IMG/VR virus record: IMGVR_UViG_3300030102_002557 | Span: 1-29,077 of that record | Source: a virus | Reading direction: 5' to 3' (one strand) | DNA length: 29,077 bases | Shown here: positions 1 through 8,906 of the stretch, one piece after another | Numbering within the stretch: the first letter of the stretch is position 1 | Layout of the letters: every line of letters begins with the position of its first letter | Program-made: the position numbers and the translations under genes | Notes under the pieces: model-generated | Databases searched by the model: none | Told to the model about the DNA's origin: nothing | Seen by the model: only the letters and a program-made list of their open reading frames with translations

Positions 1-122
1 TTACTTCCAGCTTTAATACGCTGAAAGATACGTTTTCTCATAGCAGGCTTTGTATAGTTACCTGCTTCGTTAACTCGTGACTTAGTCTTTTTCTTTTTAG
101 TTGTTTTCTTTTTACTTGCCAT
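1..122 (-). CDS. Small basic phage protein, C-terminus cut by window edge
   Basis: The first 40 residues are visible; the gene runs off the left edge. The N-terminus is a lysine tract (residues 3-13), followed by SRVNEAGNYTKPAMRKR and then IFQRIKAGS. The GNYTKPxMRKR...IKAG pattern is one I recognise from short basic hypothetical proteins found in many aquatic phages, whose function is not established. The ATG at 122 overlaps the end of the upstream gene by 11 bases, so translation is probably coupled. The high positive charge would suit DNA or RNA contact, but that is inference. Its place behind the tail genes says only that it is expressed late. Confidence 0.75.
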   Translation of the reverse strand, partial: MASKKKTTKKKKTKSRVNEAGNYTKPAMRKRIFQRIKAGS

Positions 123-333
123 TGCCTTTTAATATGCCTAATCCATTTTTTCCTGCAAGAGTAAGCCACTCTTGTGGTGTTACTTTTCCATCTTCAAGTA
201 TATCTGCAAATAGATTTCCTATTCTTACAAGCTCTTCTTTTTCGTCTACATTTTTTAGTGTAGCCAAGAAGAACTTAATAATATTCTTGTATGGTTGTGG
301 CATCAAAGGTAGCAAAGATGTAAATAGTTTCAT
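112..333 (-). CDS. Hypothetical 73-aa protein of the late cluster
   Basis: I do not recognise a characterised family. The N-terminal third (about residues 3-26) is moderately hydrophobic but broken by prolines and lysines, so it is not a convincing membrane segment. The C-terminal half reads EDGKVTPQEWLTLAGKNG, a short acidic helix then a glycine-rich end. That layout recalls small phage proteins encoded near lysis genes, a weak resemblance only. The start overlaps the upstream gene by four bases (ATGA), and the end overlaps the next gene by 11. No holin or lysin is otherwise visible at this end of the late cluster, so a lysis accessory role is possible but unproven. Confidence 0.7.
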   Translation of the reverse strand: MKLFTSLLPLMPQPYKNIIKFFLATLKNVDEKEELVRIGNLFADILEDGKVTPQEWLTLAGKNGLGILKGNGK

Positions 334-530
334 CTGCCTACTGCTTTCTGCGATTGTTTATGAGCCGCTGTAAATGAAGTACCCTTAGCCATACGTCTTT
401 TCATATCTCTAAGGTGCTTCGCTGTATGGTGTTTACCATGTTTTTTCATGGCTTGCTGTTGTCTTGCGGACAATCCCGTTAAAGTTACACCTTTTACAGT
501 AATATTTTTTGTTTTCTTTTTAGTAGCCAT
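330..530 (-). CDS. Highly basic 66-aa hypothetical protein
   Basis: This very lysine-, arginine- and histidine-rich protein begins MATKKKTKN. It has a central QQQAMKKHGKHHTAKHLRDM segment and ends in KQSQKAVGR. The middle could form an amphipathic basic helix. Similar short proteins with a GLSARQQxAMKKHxxHHT core occur in marine phage genomes, often near structural genes, with no known function. A nucleic-acid-binding or capsid-internal role is inferred from charge alone. The gene overlaps the downstream 73-aa gene by four bases and is 17 bases from the upstream coiled-coil gene. Both the first gene at the left edge and this one begin with a lysine tract, but their remaining sequences differ. 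Confidence 0.75.
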   Translation of the reverse strand: MATKKKTKNITVKGVTLTGLSARQQQAMKKHGKHHTAKHLRDMKRRMAKGTSFTAAHKQSQKAVGR

Positions 531-547
531 AACTTATTTTTTTCTTT

Positions 548-736
548 TTAGCTGGCTTTTTCATCTTCTTTTTTTTTGCCGAAGACTTCTTTTTTTTCAT
601 CATTTTGCCTGGCATTTTTAAGCTCCTCAACTTGTCTGTTTAAGTCTAGAACAAGTAGTTCTAGCTCTGCTATTCTTTGATTCCGACCTTGTATCAAAGT
701 TAGTAAATCTGCTTTAGTCTGTTCTTCTGATGGCAT
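548..736 (-). CDS. Small coiled-coil protein
   Basis: A 62-aa protein. Residues 8-42 show leucine/isoleucine heptad spacing (DLLTLI, RIAELELLVLDL, VEELK) typical of a coiled coil. It ends in a charged tail rich in lysine and glutamate. There is no signal peptide or membrane segment, so it does not look like a spanin. It sits between the fibre cluster and the basic small proteins in the late cluster. It may be a trimerising accessory or chaperone for the fibres, but that is only positional inference. The ATG at 736 is preceded by an AGGAGG-like site in the short gap to the upstream gene, which fixes the start. Confidence 0.7.
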   Translation of the reverse strand: MPSEEQTKADLLTLIQGRNQRIAELELLVLDLNRQVEELKNARQNDEKKEVFGKKKEDEKAS

Positions 737-744
737 TGCTCCTC

Positions 745-1062
745 CTATACCTGTGGATTTATTTGTTCGTTAATATTCATTTTTGCTCTTTGATTATTAA
801 TTAATGTAACATAAGTATTATCTACTGCCCAAGTGCCATCTATGTATGTCATAGCATTACCAAAAAAAGATGTGGGTGCAGTTACATCATCAATTCTATC
901 AAAGTCATTTGTATTTACATCTTGAAATGTTATTTGTTTTGCACCATTGTTCATAGTGCAAGACATATTGGTACTTGTAAAATTTATGTTATTTATATCT
1001 GTAAGATGTGTAAGTAGAACTACAACTTTGTTATCTGATTTTCGTCTAAATGCTGTCGCCAT
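745..1062 (-). CDS. Hypothetical protein after the fibre genes
   Basis: A 105-aa protein starting MATAFRRKSDNKVVVLLTHL. It is rich in asparagine and threonine, has a predicted all-beta look, and contains a FFGNAMTYIDGTWAV segment. I do not recognise it. Small proteins of this kind directly downstream of fibre genes are often fibre-assembly factors or fibre-tip caps, which is a guess here. Start and stop are tightly linked to the upstream fibre gene through a TAATG overlap at 1062, so the two are likely translated together. The next gene starts nine bases further on. Confidence 0.65.
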   Translation of the reverse strand: MATAFRRKSDNKVVVLLTHLTDINNINFTSTNMSCTMNNGAKQITFQDVNTNDFDRIDDVTAPTSFFGNAMTYIDGTWAVDNTYVTLINNQRAKMNINEQINPQV

Positions 1063-2495
1063 TATCCACCTGTATCAAAACCTATCATAACACCTTCTTG
1101 GCTTTGGTTGCCGTCATAGAACGGCATGATTGCACCAAAGTTTCCTGTGTGCATATCGCTTCCGTGCATTGTTTGTTGCATACCTAAATACCTACCAAGA
1201 AAAAGATCATGACTACTAACTTTTACAGTTTGTTCTGACCCATTTGCAGAAAATGTGCTGTTGGCTTCTGTGCCTGTATCTTCTGTAAACTTATACCCTA
1301 ATGCTCTAATTGTTGAACCATTTGGAAATGCAGATGACCTAGATGTGTTTGATCCCATTACCCCTAACATACCTCTGTGGTGGTTATACCAAATTGTAGA
1401 ATAGTTCTGCATATTACTTGGTATTTCAAGCTCATAAGTTGTATGTGGATCCATAGTAAAAGAACCATCAGAACCACTAATCTTTACATTACGAACTTTT
1501 TTAGTGCTATCAGCAGCTTCATTAAATAAAACATGATGTATGTTTGCACTAGCATTATATGCACACCAAGCTCCTGCATCATATCCAGAAGCAACGGTAC
1601 CAGTAAATAATTGAGTTCCGGGCAAACTTAACTCTAACTGTAATTCTAAGCCATTAGTAGAACTAGCATTATAATCTAAAATATTGCCATATATATAAGC
1701 TGTGCTACTGACGTATTGTAAAGAAAAAACTACAAGTCTATCTATAGCAGAATCATATTCAATATTATAAAATTCTGTAGTAGTATCAGCAAACATAAGT
1801 TCATTCGCACCACTAGATATTACACTGTTATCGCTAGTATCCATTTTAAATGCTTTTACGAAGTTAGCAGTACCATCGTCATCACCATATTCTAATGCTG
1901 TAACAACAGCACCCATATCTTCCCAGTATCTTGCTATTGAACTAACATCACCTTGGTTATAAGTACCACTAGATGTAGCGTGTATTACCTCAGGAGTGCC
2001 TACACTCATACTTGGTGTAGAACCACTATTGGTAATTGTGCCAAATGCAATACTGTATCTATTAGTAGAACTAGCACCACTCTCTAAATATGCTAATCCC
2101 ATTCTTCCATTACCACCACTACTTTGACCACTGATGAATACAGGTTGGTTATGATATGCTGCTCCTGCTGTTGATATTGTTGTTTCGCTTTGCCAAGTTA
2201 TTGTTACATCACCTGTAGTTGCATTTAGTTTTCCTAATCTGTATGACGGATAATCACCATTGCCGTCATCACCATACAGTACAACTAATGTGTCAGTTTC
2301 TTGACACCATGCCATTTGTGTACCCCAACTCCTATTACCATTAAATTGGGCATTGTTAATTGTAAAAGCATCTGGTGGAACTGAACCAGTAAATGTTTGT
2401 CCATTTATATTTTTAATATTTGCATCAGTAAGACCATTAATATTTTTAATATTTCCTATTGCTACACCATTAAAACTTTTTACTTGATTAGACAT
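1062..2495 (-). CDS. Tail fibre / tail-tip protein with beta-propeller-like body
   Basis: A 477-aa protein. The first 35 residues carry two spaced copies of an IKNING motif (GNIKNINGLTD and ANIKNINGQT). Short repeats of this I-K-x-I-N-G type are common at the virion-attached end of fibres in aquatic phages. The rest is beta-rich, with blades that have aromatic and acidic pairs such as WCQETDTLVVLYGDD and EYDSAIDRLVVFSL, resembling a propeller of host-receptor type. There is no catalytic motif I can name. It follows another fibre gene with a TAATG overlap. It is probably a distal receptor-binding or decorative fibre. It could instead be a capsid-attached fibre, which sequence alone cannot exclude. 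Confidence 0.75.
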   Translation of the reverse strand: MSNQVKSFNGVAIGNIKNINGLTDANIKNINGQTFTGSVPPDAFTINNAQFNGNRSWGTQMAWCQETDTLVVLYGDDGNGDYPSYRLGKLNATTGDVTITWQSETTISTAGAAYHNQPVFISGQSSGGNGRMGLAYLESGASSTNRYSIAFGTITNSGSTPSMSVGTPEVIHATSSGTYNQGDVSSIARYWEDMGAVVTALEYGDDDGTANFVKAFKMDTSDNSVISSGANELMFADTTTEFYNIEYDSAIDRLVVFSLQYVSSTAYIYGNILDYNASSTNGLELQLELSLPGTQLFTGTVASGYDAGAWCAYNASANIHHVLFNEAADSTKKVRNVKISGSDGSFTMDPHTTYELEIPSNMQNYSTIWYNHHRGMLGVMGSNTSRSSAFPNGSTIRALGYKFTEDTGTEANSTFSANGSEQTVKVSSHDLFLGRYLGMQQTMHGSDMHTGNFGAIMPFYDGNQSQEGVMIGFDTGG

Positions 2496-4243
2496 TAATC
2501 CCTCTCTATAACATCCAAGCTAGGACTAAAGTAAAGTGTGTCTGCTGATAAAGCTATACCTACTTTTTGAATAAAATGTCCATCAGTTGTAGATGCTGAT
2601 TGTGTAAAGTTACCTTCTCCACTATGGTCTGCAAATACTGCTGTACCTACTGTAAAGTTAAATTGGTCTGCATCTTTATAAAATCCATGCAATAAAACTT
2701 TTATGTCTGCATCACTTCCAGAGCTGTTTGCTTCAAGAGCTATACCTATTGCTGGCATATCAGCACTAGCGTCTGCGTGTGCTTGATCAATCTTGCCATT
2801 TCCGTCAATGTGAACTAACTCACCAACAGATACTCCAGTCAATGCAGTCATAGTTGCTACTACACCTGTTGCTGTATCATCTGTAATTGAAGCATCCTTA
2901 CCCACAAATACTGCTTGTGTAAGTGCAGTAAGGTTATCTATCTCGCCTTCCATGTAAGTAGCAAGTGTCTGGACTTTAGTTTGTCGCATTGTGCCACCAT
3001 CGTTAGTAACAATACCATCATCATCTGCAATCGCAGTTGTTCCTACTGTAGTGTTACCATCTGCAACTGTATTTATTTCTGTTGATGTAGCATCTATTGC
3101 TGCTAACTTGGTAAAGTCAGCTTGTACTAATCCTGACACACCATCTAGTAAATTAAGTTCTGTTGCAGTTGCTGTAATAGCTACATCTTCGTTTATTTTT
3201 GGTGATGTAAGTGTCTTGTTAGTTAATGTCTGCGTTGTGTCATCACCAACTAGATTAGTAGCAGCAGCAGGTAATACTACTGTTACATTTCCAGAGTAAG
3301 CAGAGTGTGGTGATGCTTGTAATTGAGTGTAGTGTGCGTTTGATGATTCACAGTAAAATCTAACATATGATTCTGCACCACTATTTTTTATTGATATTGC
3401 ACCTGACTCCATGTCAATACCATTTGTACCATCAATTCTTACTACACCTGTACCATGTGGTGTAAGTGCTATGTTTCTATTACTAGCACCTGTTACTATT
3501 CCGTGTGTAAGTACATCTAAATCGCCACCAAGCTCTGGTGATGTATCTTCTACTATGTTAGATATACCAGATGATGTAGCAAGGCCTGATACAAGTGTTG
3601 ACCTTGTAATTTTTTTAAGACCACCACCTGATGTGTCTACTGCAAGTAGTACATCGTCTGATGCAACTGTAGATATTTCTGATAAATCACCAACTGCTGT
3701 AGGATTGTAGTTTGTACCATCTGCGATAAGTAAATGACCTGCTGTATTAGTTCCCATAAACAAATCATCGCCTGTTATGGTAAGGTCACCACCTACAGTT
3801 ACATTTCCTGTAGTTGTTATTGAGTCTATAAAGGCATCTTTAAATCTTACTCCAGTAGTACCTAAGTCTACATCAGAGTCAGTTACTGGTTGTAACACGC
3901 CATCTACTAATTTAATTTGGTCAGCACCTGCTGCTCTAAAAATAATGTTGTTATCAGTTGCAAAGTCAATGTCATTGTCTGCATCTCTACCTACAACTAA
4001 AGATGTGTTAAGGACAGAGGTAACTCCTGTAAGTGCTGCAACATATTCTGGAGCTGATGCACCAGAGTTTACTGCAAGAACCTTACCTGCTGTACCTATA
4101 CCTAGTCTTGATAATTGGCTTGTTGAGCTTGCATATATAATGTCTCCTGCAGCTTGAGAGTCAAGAACGTGTCCTGTCGTAGATTCATACTCAGTCTGTG
4201 ATAGCTGAGAACCTACTGTTGAGTGTTTAAATTCATTTGCCAT
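2495..4243 (-). CDS. Tail fibre protein with repetitive beta-helical shaft
   Basis: A 582-aa protein of low-complexity, Ser/Thr/Ala/Asp-rich fibre type. The N-terminus (1-35) includes HSTVGSQLSQTEYESTTGHV. The middle contains shaft-like elements familiar from marine phage fibres: SITTTGNVTVGGDLTITGDD, DTTQTLTNKTLTSPKI and ATATELNLLDGVSG, plus a second, diverged copy of the last (ATSTEINTVADG). Such modules form trimeric beta-helices. The C-terminal 170 residues look globular, with GELVHIDGNGKIDQA near the start. It probably mediates receptor contact. It overlaps both neighbours by one base (TAATG), so the fibre genes form a coupled block. There is no chaperone domain at the C-terminus that I can recognise. 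Confidence 0.85.
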   Translation of the reverse strand: MANEFKHSTVGSQLSQTEYESTTGHVLDSQAAGDIIYASSTSQLSRLGIGTAGKVLAVNSGASAPEYVAALTGVTSVLNTSLVVGRDADNDIDFATDNNIIFRAAGADQIKLVDGVLQPVTDSDVDLGTTGVRFKDAFIDSITTTGNVTVGGDLTITGDDLFMGTNTAGHLLIADGTNYNPTAVGDLSEISTVASDDVLLAVDTSGGGLKKITRSTLVSGLATSSGISNIVEDTSPELGGDLDVLTHGIVTGASNRNIALTPHGTGVVRIDGTNGIDMESGAISIKNSGAESYVRFYCESSNAHYTQLQASPHSAYSGNVTVVLPAAATNLVGDDTTQTLTNKTLTSPKINEDVAITATATELNLLDGVSGLVQADFTKLAAIDATSTEINTVADGNTTVGTTAIADDDGIVTNDGGTMRQTKVQTLATYMEGEIDNLTALTQAVFVGKDASITDDTATGVVATMTALTGVSVGELVHIDGNGKIDQAHADASADMPAIGIALEANSSGSDADIKVLLHGFYKDADQFNFTVGTAVFADHSGEGNFTQSASTTDGHFIQKVGIALSADTLYFSPSLDVIERD

Positions 4244-6765
4244 TATGTGGTTTTAACCTCCGTCATTGTCATTGTAACGAGTCTTGACTGGTCAGGAGCA
4301 ACATTCCTCGTACTATATACTCTACTAGAAATCATCGAATCTGTGTATCTTAGATTGACGTAGTGAGATGAACCATCGGGATCTTGTAGCAAAACAAATG
4401 GTTCTTTCCTAAGGGTTTCTAAGTCTGACATCACTGATGTTTTTACCTGAGTTGACCTAACTCTCCTCAGTAACATAGACCTTTTATCTGATACTTTCAC
4501 AACTGCAGTCCACTTCCTATAGTCAATAGGGTTCCAAGCTGCGTGAAATACCAGTGCGTTAATTCTTGGTGACACACCTGTATCATCAGTGGTAAACACT
4601 ATCTTAAACCTAATACGATCAAAGTTAGTAATTGTGCTGATGTCTGCCGTAACAGTTTGACCAGAGGATGTAAACTTACCTGTGCTACCAAAGGTTGTCC
4701 ATCCAGTTGTGTCGTCATCAGTTGTGTCGTCAGTTTTATAAAATACAGTTACAAACTTACTTGAGTCTAAATTTAGTCCATTTACTGTAAGTTTTACTGC
4801 AGCTTTATTTACATCAGGGTAGTTAAAGTTGATATAAGGTGTGTAAAAGTTTCCTGTAAGAGGGTGCTCTGTAATACTGTTTAGTGAAGGATTTTCGTTC
4901 CTAATAGGCATCCTAAGTCTAAATGACCTTGGCTCCTTGTTGTTGTTACCATCTGCACTATCATCATTTATGTTGTTACCAAGTACAAAGAGACTCATTC
5001 TTTCTGAACCCTTAAATTTACCCATGCTTTCTATTTCAGAAACTGCAAAGCTAGCAATAGTGTGTGCTACATCTTCGGGCCTAGATCCGGGTTCTTCTTG
5101 TTGTGTTCTTACAGACAATAGCTTTACTGTCTTTGATATGTTTGCTCCTGCGAATGAGAATGGGAAAGTGTAGGGGAAACCAGCAGACTCGGACTCTAAG
5201 TCGTCAGCCAAGGCGACAAAAAGATTATTCCTGTCTTGAGTCATTGCAGTTACTCTTCCACCAAAACCTCTATAAGCAGGAGCTTTAAATAAATATGACC
5301 TATCTTCAAATAGGTACGAACCAGAGAAGCTACCAAAAGATATTTTAAAAAAGGCCTGATCACCACCTGCAGCGAATATTGATCCACCTCTACCCATAGC
5401 TGACTTGAAGTTTGAGTCGTCAGGAAACAGGTTTGCCTCTGGTTGTAAGTCTAAAAATTTAGCAGAAGATCTATCAAACTGAAAAAGCCCATCTTCTCTT
5501 CCAACGTAAATTAGATCATTAGCAGAAAAAAGATTTGTTATATCTCTGTCGCTATCTCCACATTGTATTTCTGTAGCAAAATTGTTTGCATCAGTTGGTG
5601 TAGTTGTTACTGCAACTTGGTTTGCTCTTGTTTTAAATAAAGCCAAGTCACCAGATGCGTTTCTTCCTTTTGCAAAAAATTTTACAAATCTGCCATTACC
5701 AGATGATATGTTAGATGGATTTTGCCAAGTTGTACCATTTGCAGAAAAGATATATGTTTCACTCTCACCTCTTGCTGCATAAAGATTGCCATCAAAAGAT
5801 TCTAAATCTGTAATAGAGTGTGAGTCATCAAGATAGACAATATTCCATTTTTCATTTGTGTCATCCCATTTGTATATTGCTCTTGAACACGCAGCATAAA
5901 TATTACCTTCAAATTCTTGAGGCTGGGTCCATTCTGCTCCACCCTCTGGGAAAACAGCAACATCATCTAATGCAAACTCATCACCACTTGTAGATAAAAG
6001 TATTCTTACTTTTAGGGTGGTTGCGTCTGCTGCCACTGTATGCTCAACAGATGCAAATGTAAATGAGCTTGTATTTGTAATTGCAGATGACGATGAAGAT
6101 CCAGAAGAATCAACAAGCTGTATTTTTGCATTTCCTGATCCTGATACTCTTCTTAAATAACAATGTGCAAAAAACTTTTTTCTATTCTCAGAACCACTTA
6201 TATCTTCTTTAAAAAAATCGTTGAATGTAATTTCTTGTTCTATATATCCATTATTAGAACTTGCAGTTACAACAACACCTCTGTTGCCACCTTTGGCGTA
6301 AGTTGATGATGATGCAACACTTGCAGTTGTAGTATCCCAATCTGTAAGATCGTATTCGCTGTTTGCATTTAGTTTTTCAAATCTTCCGTTAGATATAAGT
6401 ACATCTGTCTCATCTTGCTGATAGCCCAAAACAAGTTCTCCTCTAAACATAGACAGCACATTCTCACTGTAACCATACCTTGCCCTAGCTCTGTTCGCTT
6501 CTGTCGCTGTACCGAAACGTGTGATAGTTGCAGCACCAAATCCCCTGTGCCATGTATCTTGATCTAATACCAAACCTATGTCGGGAGATTGTTGCTGATA
6601 GTTTGCAGAATCACTAACTTGTCTTGGAGGTGCAGGCGAAACGTGCTCAGTTTTCCAACCTCCCGGCACAGAACTATTATCTTTATACAAAGTAAGACCA
6701 ACCTTATTAGTAGATCCGTCTGATTTACTTATTACAATATCTGCGTTCTGTGGTGCTGTTGACAC
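4243..6765 (-). CDS. Large tail hub / nozzle-like protein with inserted jelly-roll
   Basis: An 840-aa structural protein. Residues 1-120 form an N-terminal region with TWHRGFGAATITRFG. Residues 125-275 look like a carbohydrate-binding-module jelly roll of CBM4/9 style: they open SNGRFEKLNANSEYDLTDW and close EFALDDVAVFPEGG. Residues 280-560 have propeller-like strands such as GNIYAACSRAIYKWDD, DGNLYAARGESETYIF and GREDGLFQFD. The C-terminal 250 residues hold another beta domain. In short-tailed phages, large beta-propeller proteins at this gene position form the tail nozzle. I infer a nozzle or hub that also grips surface glycan. The start is GTG, with a GGAG site ahead and a TAGTG overlap with the upstream stop. 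Confidence 0.75.
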   Translation of the reverse strand: MSTAPQNADIVISKSDGSTNKVGLTLYKDNSSVPGGWKTEHVSPAPPRQVSDSANYQQQSPDIGLVLDQDTWHRGFGAATITRFGTATEANRARARYGYSENVLSMFRGELVLGYQQDETDVLISNGRFEKLNANSEYDLTDWDTTTASVASSSTYAKGGNRGVVVTASSNNGYIEQEITFNDFFKEDISGSENRKKFFAHCYLRRVSGSGNAKIQLVDSSGSSSSSAITNTSSFTFASVEHTVAADATTLKVRILLSTSGDEFALDDVAVFPEGGAEWTQPQEFEGNIYAACSRAIYKWDDTNEKWNIVYLDDSHSITDLESFDGNLYAARGESETYIFSANGTTWQNPSNISSGNGRFVKFFAKGRNASGDLALFKTRANQVAVTTTPTDANNFATEIQCGDSDRDITNLFSANDLIYVGREDGLFQFDRSSAKFLDLQPEANLFPDDSNFKSAMGRGGSIFAAGGDQAFFKISFGSFSGSYLFEDRSYLFKAPAYRGFGGRVTAMTQDRNNLFVALADDLESESAGFPYTFPFSFAGANISKTVKLLSVRTQQEEPGSRPEDVAHTIASFAVSEIESMGKFKGSERMSLFVLGNNINDDSADGNNNKEPRSFRLRMPIRNENPSLNSITEHPLTGNFYTPYINFNYPDVNKAAVKLTVNGLNLDSSKFVTVFYKTDDTTDDDTTGWTTFGSTGKFTSSGQTVTADISTITNFDRIRFKIVFTTDDTGVSPRINALVFHAAWNPIDYRKWTAVVKVSDKRSMLLRRVRSTQVKTSVMSDLETLRKEPFVLLQDPDGSSHYVNLRYTDSMISSRVYSTRNVAPDQSRLVTMTMTEVKTT

Positions 6766-8078
6766 TATACTGCTCCTTTGAACAGAGGCATAGCTGCCAT
6801 CTGGCCTCTACCCTGTTCTGCCAAGTTTCTGTAGTGTGCGTATCTTCTCTGTGCAGCGTTAAGGTCGGTCACATCTAACTGATCCAAGTCTTGCTGGAAC
6901 CAAAGCATTGCAGCGTGAGCATAGAGTATTCTAAGTTGATCGCCTTCTATTTCCATAGTGTCTGATCCTGTTGATACGGATGAAAGAACACCCATGCCCT
7001 TCACTCTTAGTGTTCTGTCTTTCTCTGTAGCAGAGTTTCTTAAAATAATTTCGTCACCCTCTTCTCTCCATGACATGATTGGGTGACCTGTTAGTCTAGG
7101 TATCTCGCTTTGACCTGCAGTAACTATTATTTCGTCTGCATAGAAAACAAACGCATCAGAGTCACTTGTTACATGAAGTCCTACTTTTATACTTGTGTCT
7201 AAGTCTTTTGCATCTAGAGTGTGGGTAAGTCTTTCCCAACCACCACCAGAGTGAGTTGTACCTGTTGATATACTGTCGCTGTCTATCTGTATTGCTGCAG
7301 ATATCCTGCTTGCAGTTTTTGAGTAAACATATATTCCTACATTTATCTCTTCACCTTGATAGTTAGTTCCGTCTGGTACAGTAAGCAAAGCTGTGTTTAC
7401 AGCACTAGCTTGTACTTGAAACCTTGCAGAGTTTGTCCCTGCAAAAACCATATAGTTATCTGGAGCTGTTGTTTCTGACTCCTGAGATATGCTTGTAAAG
7501 TTTGAGTTTACCCAGTCTGCAGGTGTAGTTGAGTCTGTCCATGTTTCAAAGTCACAGTTAAGTGTTTGCACAATATTGTTTGCAAAGCTCTTCGCATCTA
7601 TCCTTGGTTCTTCAAATATCTGTCTCACAAAGCCTTTTCGTATTGATGTGGGCCTTGCGTACCTATATTGATGACCAGCAAGCGTAAGCGATAAATCATT
7701 TACTTCTTTGTAGAGTCTTGGAAAAACATCTTCTCTTGCATCATTTAACATATCTTTTAACTGCGAAGGATCGTATCTGTATATTTCAAAAGTTGCTGAT
7801 CCAGAATCTGCAGTCAAATTAGTTCCTGAGAGAGTGAGAGCACCAGTTGAGGCAGTATAGTCTGTGACTAGCCTTACTGTTTCATCATTGTTACCACTCG
7901 TTATTCTTACGAAAGTATCATTTAGTGCATCGTCATTGTTGAAGCCAGTGTCAGTAAGTGAAGTAGATATCAGTGATGTGTTGCCTGCTATATTAGTTGT
8001 AGTCGTAAAAGAACCTACAAATGCACCTATGTACCTTGCAAATCCCGGTAACATTGTGTCTAAAGTAGTTGTTGCCAC
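6765..8078 (-). CDS. Head-tail connector / tail adaptor protein with inserted jelly-roll
   Basis: A 437-aa protein. The N-terminal 100 residues are beta-rich. Residues 103-170 are helical (SQLKDMLNDAREDVFPRLYK, then a QYRYARPTSIRKGFV strand), the style of adaptor or tubular proteins that dock under the portal. Residues 172-322 look like an inserted jelly roll (CDFETWTDSTTPADW ... FYADEIIVTAG), the same fold style as in the next gene. The last 60 residues are helical (QLRILYAHAAMLWFQQDLDQ). The role as adaptor or tail-tube gatekeeper is inferred from position between head and tail genes. The start is GTG in a TAGTG overlap with the upstream stop; no in-frame ATG lies near enough to replace it. 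Confidence 0.65.
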   Translation of the reverse strand: MATTTLDTMLPGFARYIGAFVGSFTTTTNIAGNTSLISTSLTDTGFNNDDALNDTFVRITSGNNDETVRLVTDYTASTGALTLSGTNLTADSGSATFEIYRYDPSQLKDMLNDAREDVFPRLYKEVNDLSLTLAGHQYRYARPTSIRKGFVRQIFEEPRIDAKSFANNIVQTLNCDFETWTDSTTPADWVNSNFTSISQESETTAPDNYMVFAGTNSARFQVQASAVNTALLTVPDGTNYQGEEINVGIYVYSKTASRISAAIQIDSDSISTGTTHSGGGWERLTHTLDAKDLDTSIKVGLHVTSDSDAFVFYADEIIVTAGQSEIPRLTGHPIMSWREEGDEIILRNSATEKDRTLRVKGMGVLSSVSTGSDTMEIEGDQLRILYAHAAMLWFQQDLDQLDVTDLNAAQRRYAHYRNLAEQGRGQMAAMPLFKGAV

Positions 8079-8539
8079 TATACTGGTATCTCCTGTGTTT
8101 TACCTGTGTCTAGATCAACCCTAATTTTTAAGGGCCTTGTCAAACCACTGGTTTCTGTTTTCATAAAAAGATAATCTGTAGCAACGTGCTTTCCTGCATT
8201 ATCAGTTACTTTAAACTGTTGCATCACAGGCATTCTACTAGCCATCTTGTTTACAGCCATCTTAAGTTTGTGTTCTTCTACAGATGAACCATTGTCTTGT
8301 TCTCTCTGCTTACGAACTTCCTCGTAAACCCTTTGACCTGCTTTAGTATCGCTTGAATGCTTGTTTGCTAAATCACCTGCAATTTGTGCGTGTGACTCTA
8401 CATCACCATATCCAATCTTACCTTCAGGGATTACCATCTTCATTTTCCTGCCGTTTTTCTCAACAGTGTGTTCTGAGACAGCAATCTCGGGTTTATCTCT
8501 AAAAATATTATTATTGTTAGACTTAGTATACTTTCCCAT
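8078..8539 (-). CDS. Hypothetical 153-aa protein in head-neck region
   Basis: A charged, mostly helical protein. It starts MGKYTKSNNNNIFRDKPEIA, has a lysine/glutamate-rich helical middle (residues 60-100) and a C-terminal beta segment (DYLFMKTETSGLTRPLKIRV). I recognise no domain. It overlaps the upstream 100-aa gene by one base and the connector-like gene by one base (TAGTG), so it belongs to the head-to-tail joining set. It could be a minor neck or head-completion protein, but nothing in the sequence proves that. Confidence 0.65.
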   Translation of the reverse strand: MGKYTKSNNNNIFRDKPEIAVSEHTVEKNGRKMKMVIPEGKIGYGDVESHAQIAGDLANKHSSDTKAGQRVYEEVRKQREQDNGSSVEEHKLKMAVNKMASRMPVMQQFKVTDNAGKHVATDYLFMKTETSGLTRPLKIRVDLDTGKTQEIPV

Positions 8540-8841
8540 TATTTACTAATTTTAATGCCGTGAAACCCACTGTGGTCCACACCATAAGCTATATTTAAAA
8601 CTGCACTTGTGCTTGTGTCTCTAATCATTTGTATTTGATCTAGAGTATCTTCACCATAAATCTCTAAAAATTCTCCATTAGTAACGAGAACTCCGTTTGT
8701 TCCTGTTGGTGCTGTACCATCATGTCTTACTCTAATTGCTGCTGTTTCTATACTTGCAACAGCATAGTTAGTGCCATCTGGAACTGTTAGAGATACGGCT
8801 GTGCCTGCTACTGTTTTGTTTACTTCGCTTCCAAAAGCCAT
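8539..8841 (-). CDS. Small beta-rich head protein, candidate decoration protein
   Basis: A 100-aa, almost entirely beta-rich protein: MAFGSEVNKTVAGTAVSL, then VPDGTNYAVASIETAAIRVR, DGTAPTGTNGVLVTNGEFLEIYG and QIQMIRDTSTSAVLNIAYG. The G-T-P-x-x-G-V-x-v-x-G-x-x-x-e-I-x-G layout is common among small capsid-surface or completion proteins in phages, so decoration or head completion is a fair inference. The gene follows the structured element at 8858-8906 and has a clear GGAG site 10 bases before its ATG, so it starts a new translational unit. The phrase VPDGTNY recurs in the jelly roll of the 437-aa protein, which may be chance. Confidence 0.65.
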   Translation of the reverse strand: MAFGSEVNKTVAGTAVSLTVPDGTNYAVASIETAAIRVRHDGTAPTGTNGVLVTNGEFLEIYGEDTLDQIQMIRDTSTSAVLNIAYGVDHSGFHGIKISK

Positions 8842-8857
8842 GTTTTCTCCTTATGTA

Positions 8858-8906
8858 GTGAGGACCACGGGAATTAAATTTCCGTAACTTTAACTCTGGC
8901 CCTCAC
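8858..8906 (-). promoter_or_regulatory. Strong stem-loop between two head genes (processing or attenuation site)
   Basis: In the minus-strand transcript an outer stem of nine pairs (GTGAGGGCC at 8906-8898 with GGTCCTCAC at 8866-8858, one G-U pair) encloses an inner hairpin (ACGG at 8885-8882 with CCGT at 8870-8867, extended by three more pairs after one mismatch). The only sizeable gap in this stretch, 8842-8922, is filled by it. No U-run follows; the ribosome site of the next gene does. It is therefore not a classical intrinsic terminator. RNase processing, partial attenuation or mRNA stabilisation between high- and low-expressed head genes is plausible. Confidence 0.6.

Noticed and set aside
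2991-4157. Plus-strand frames opposite the fibre gene
   Set aside because: They are long only because the fibre gene is Thr/Ser/Ala-rich and repetitive. Composition (Ser/Val/Pro runs) is that of antisense shadows.
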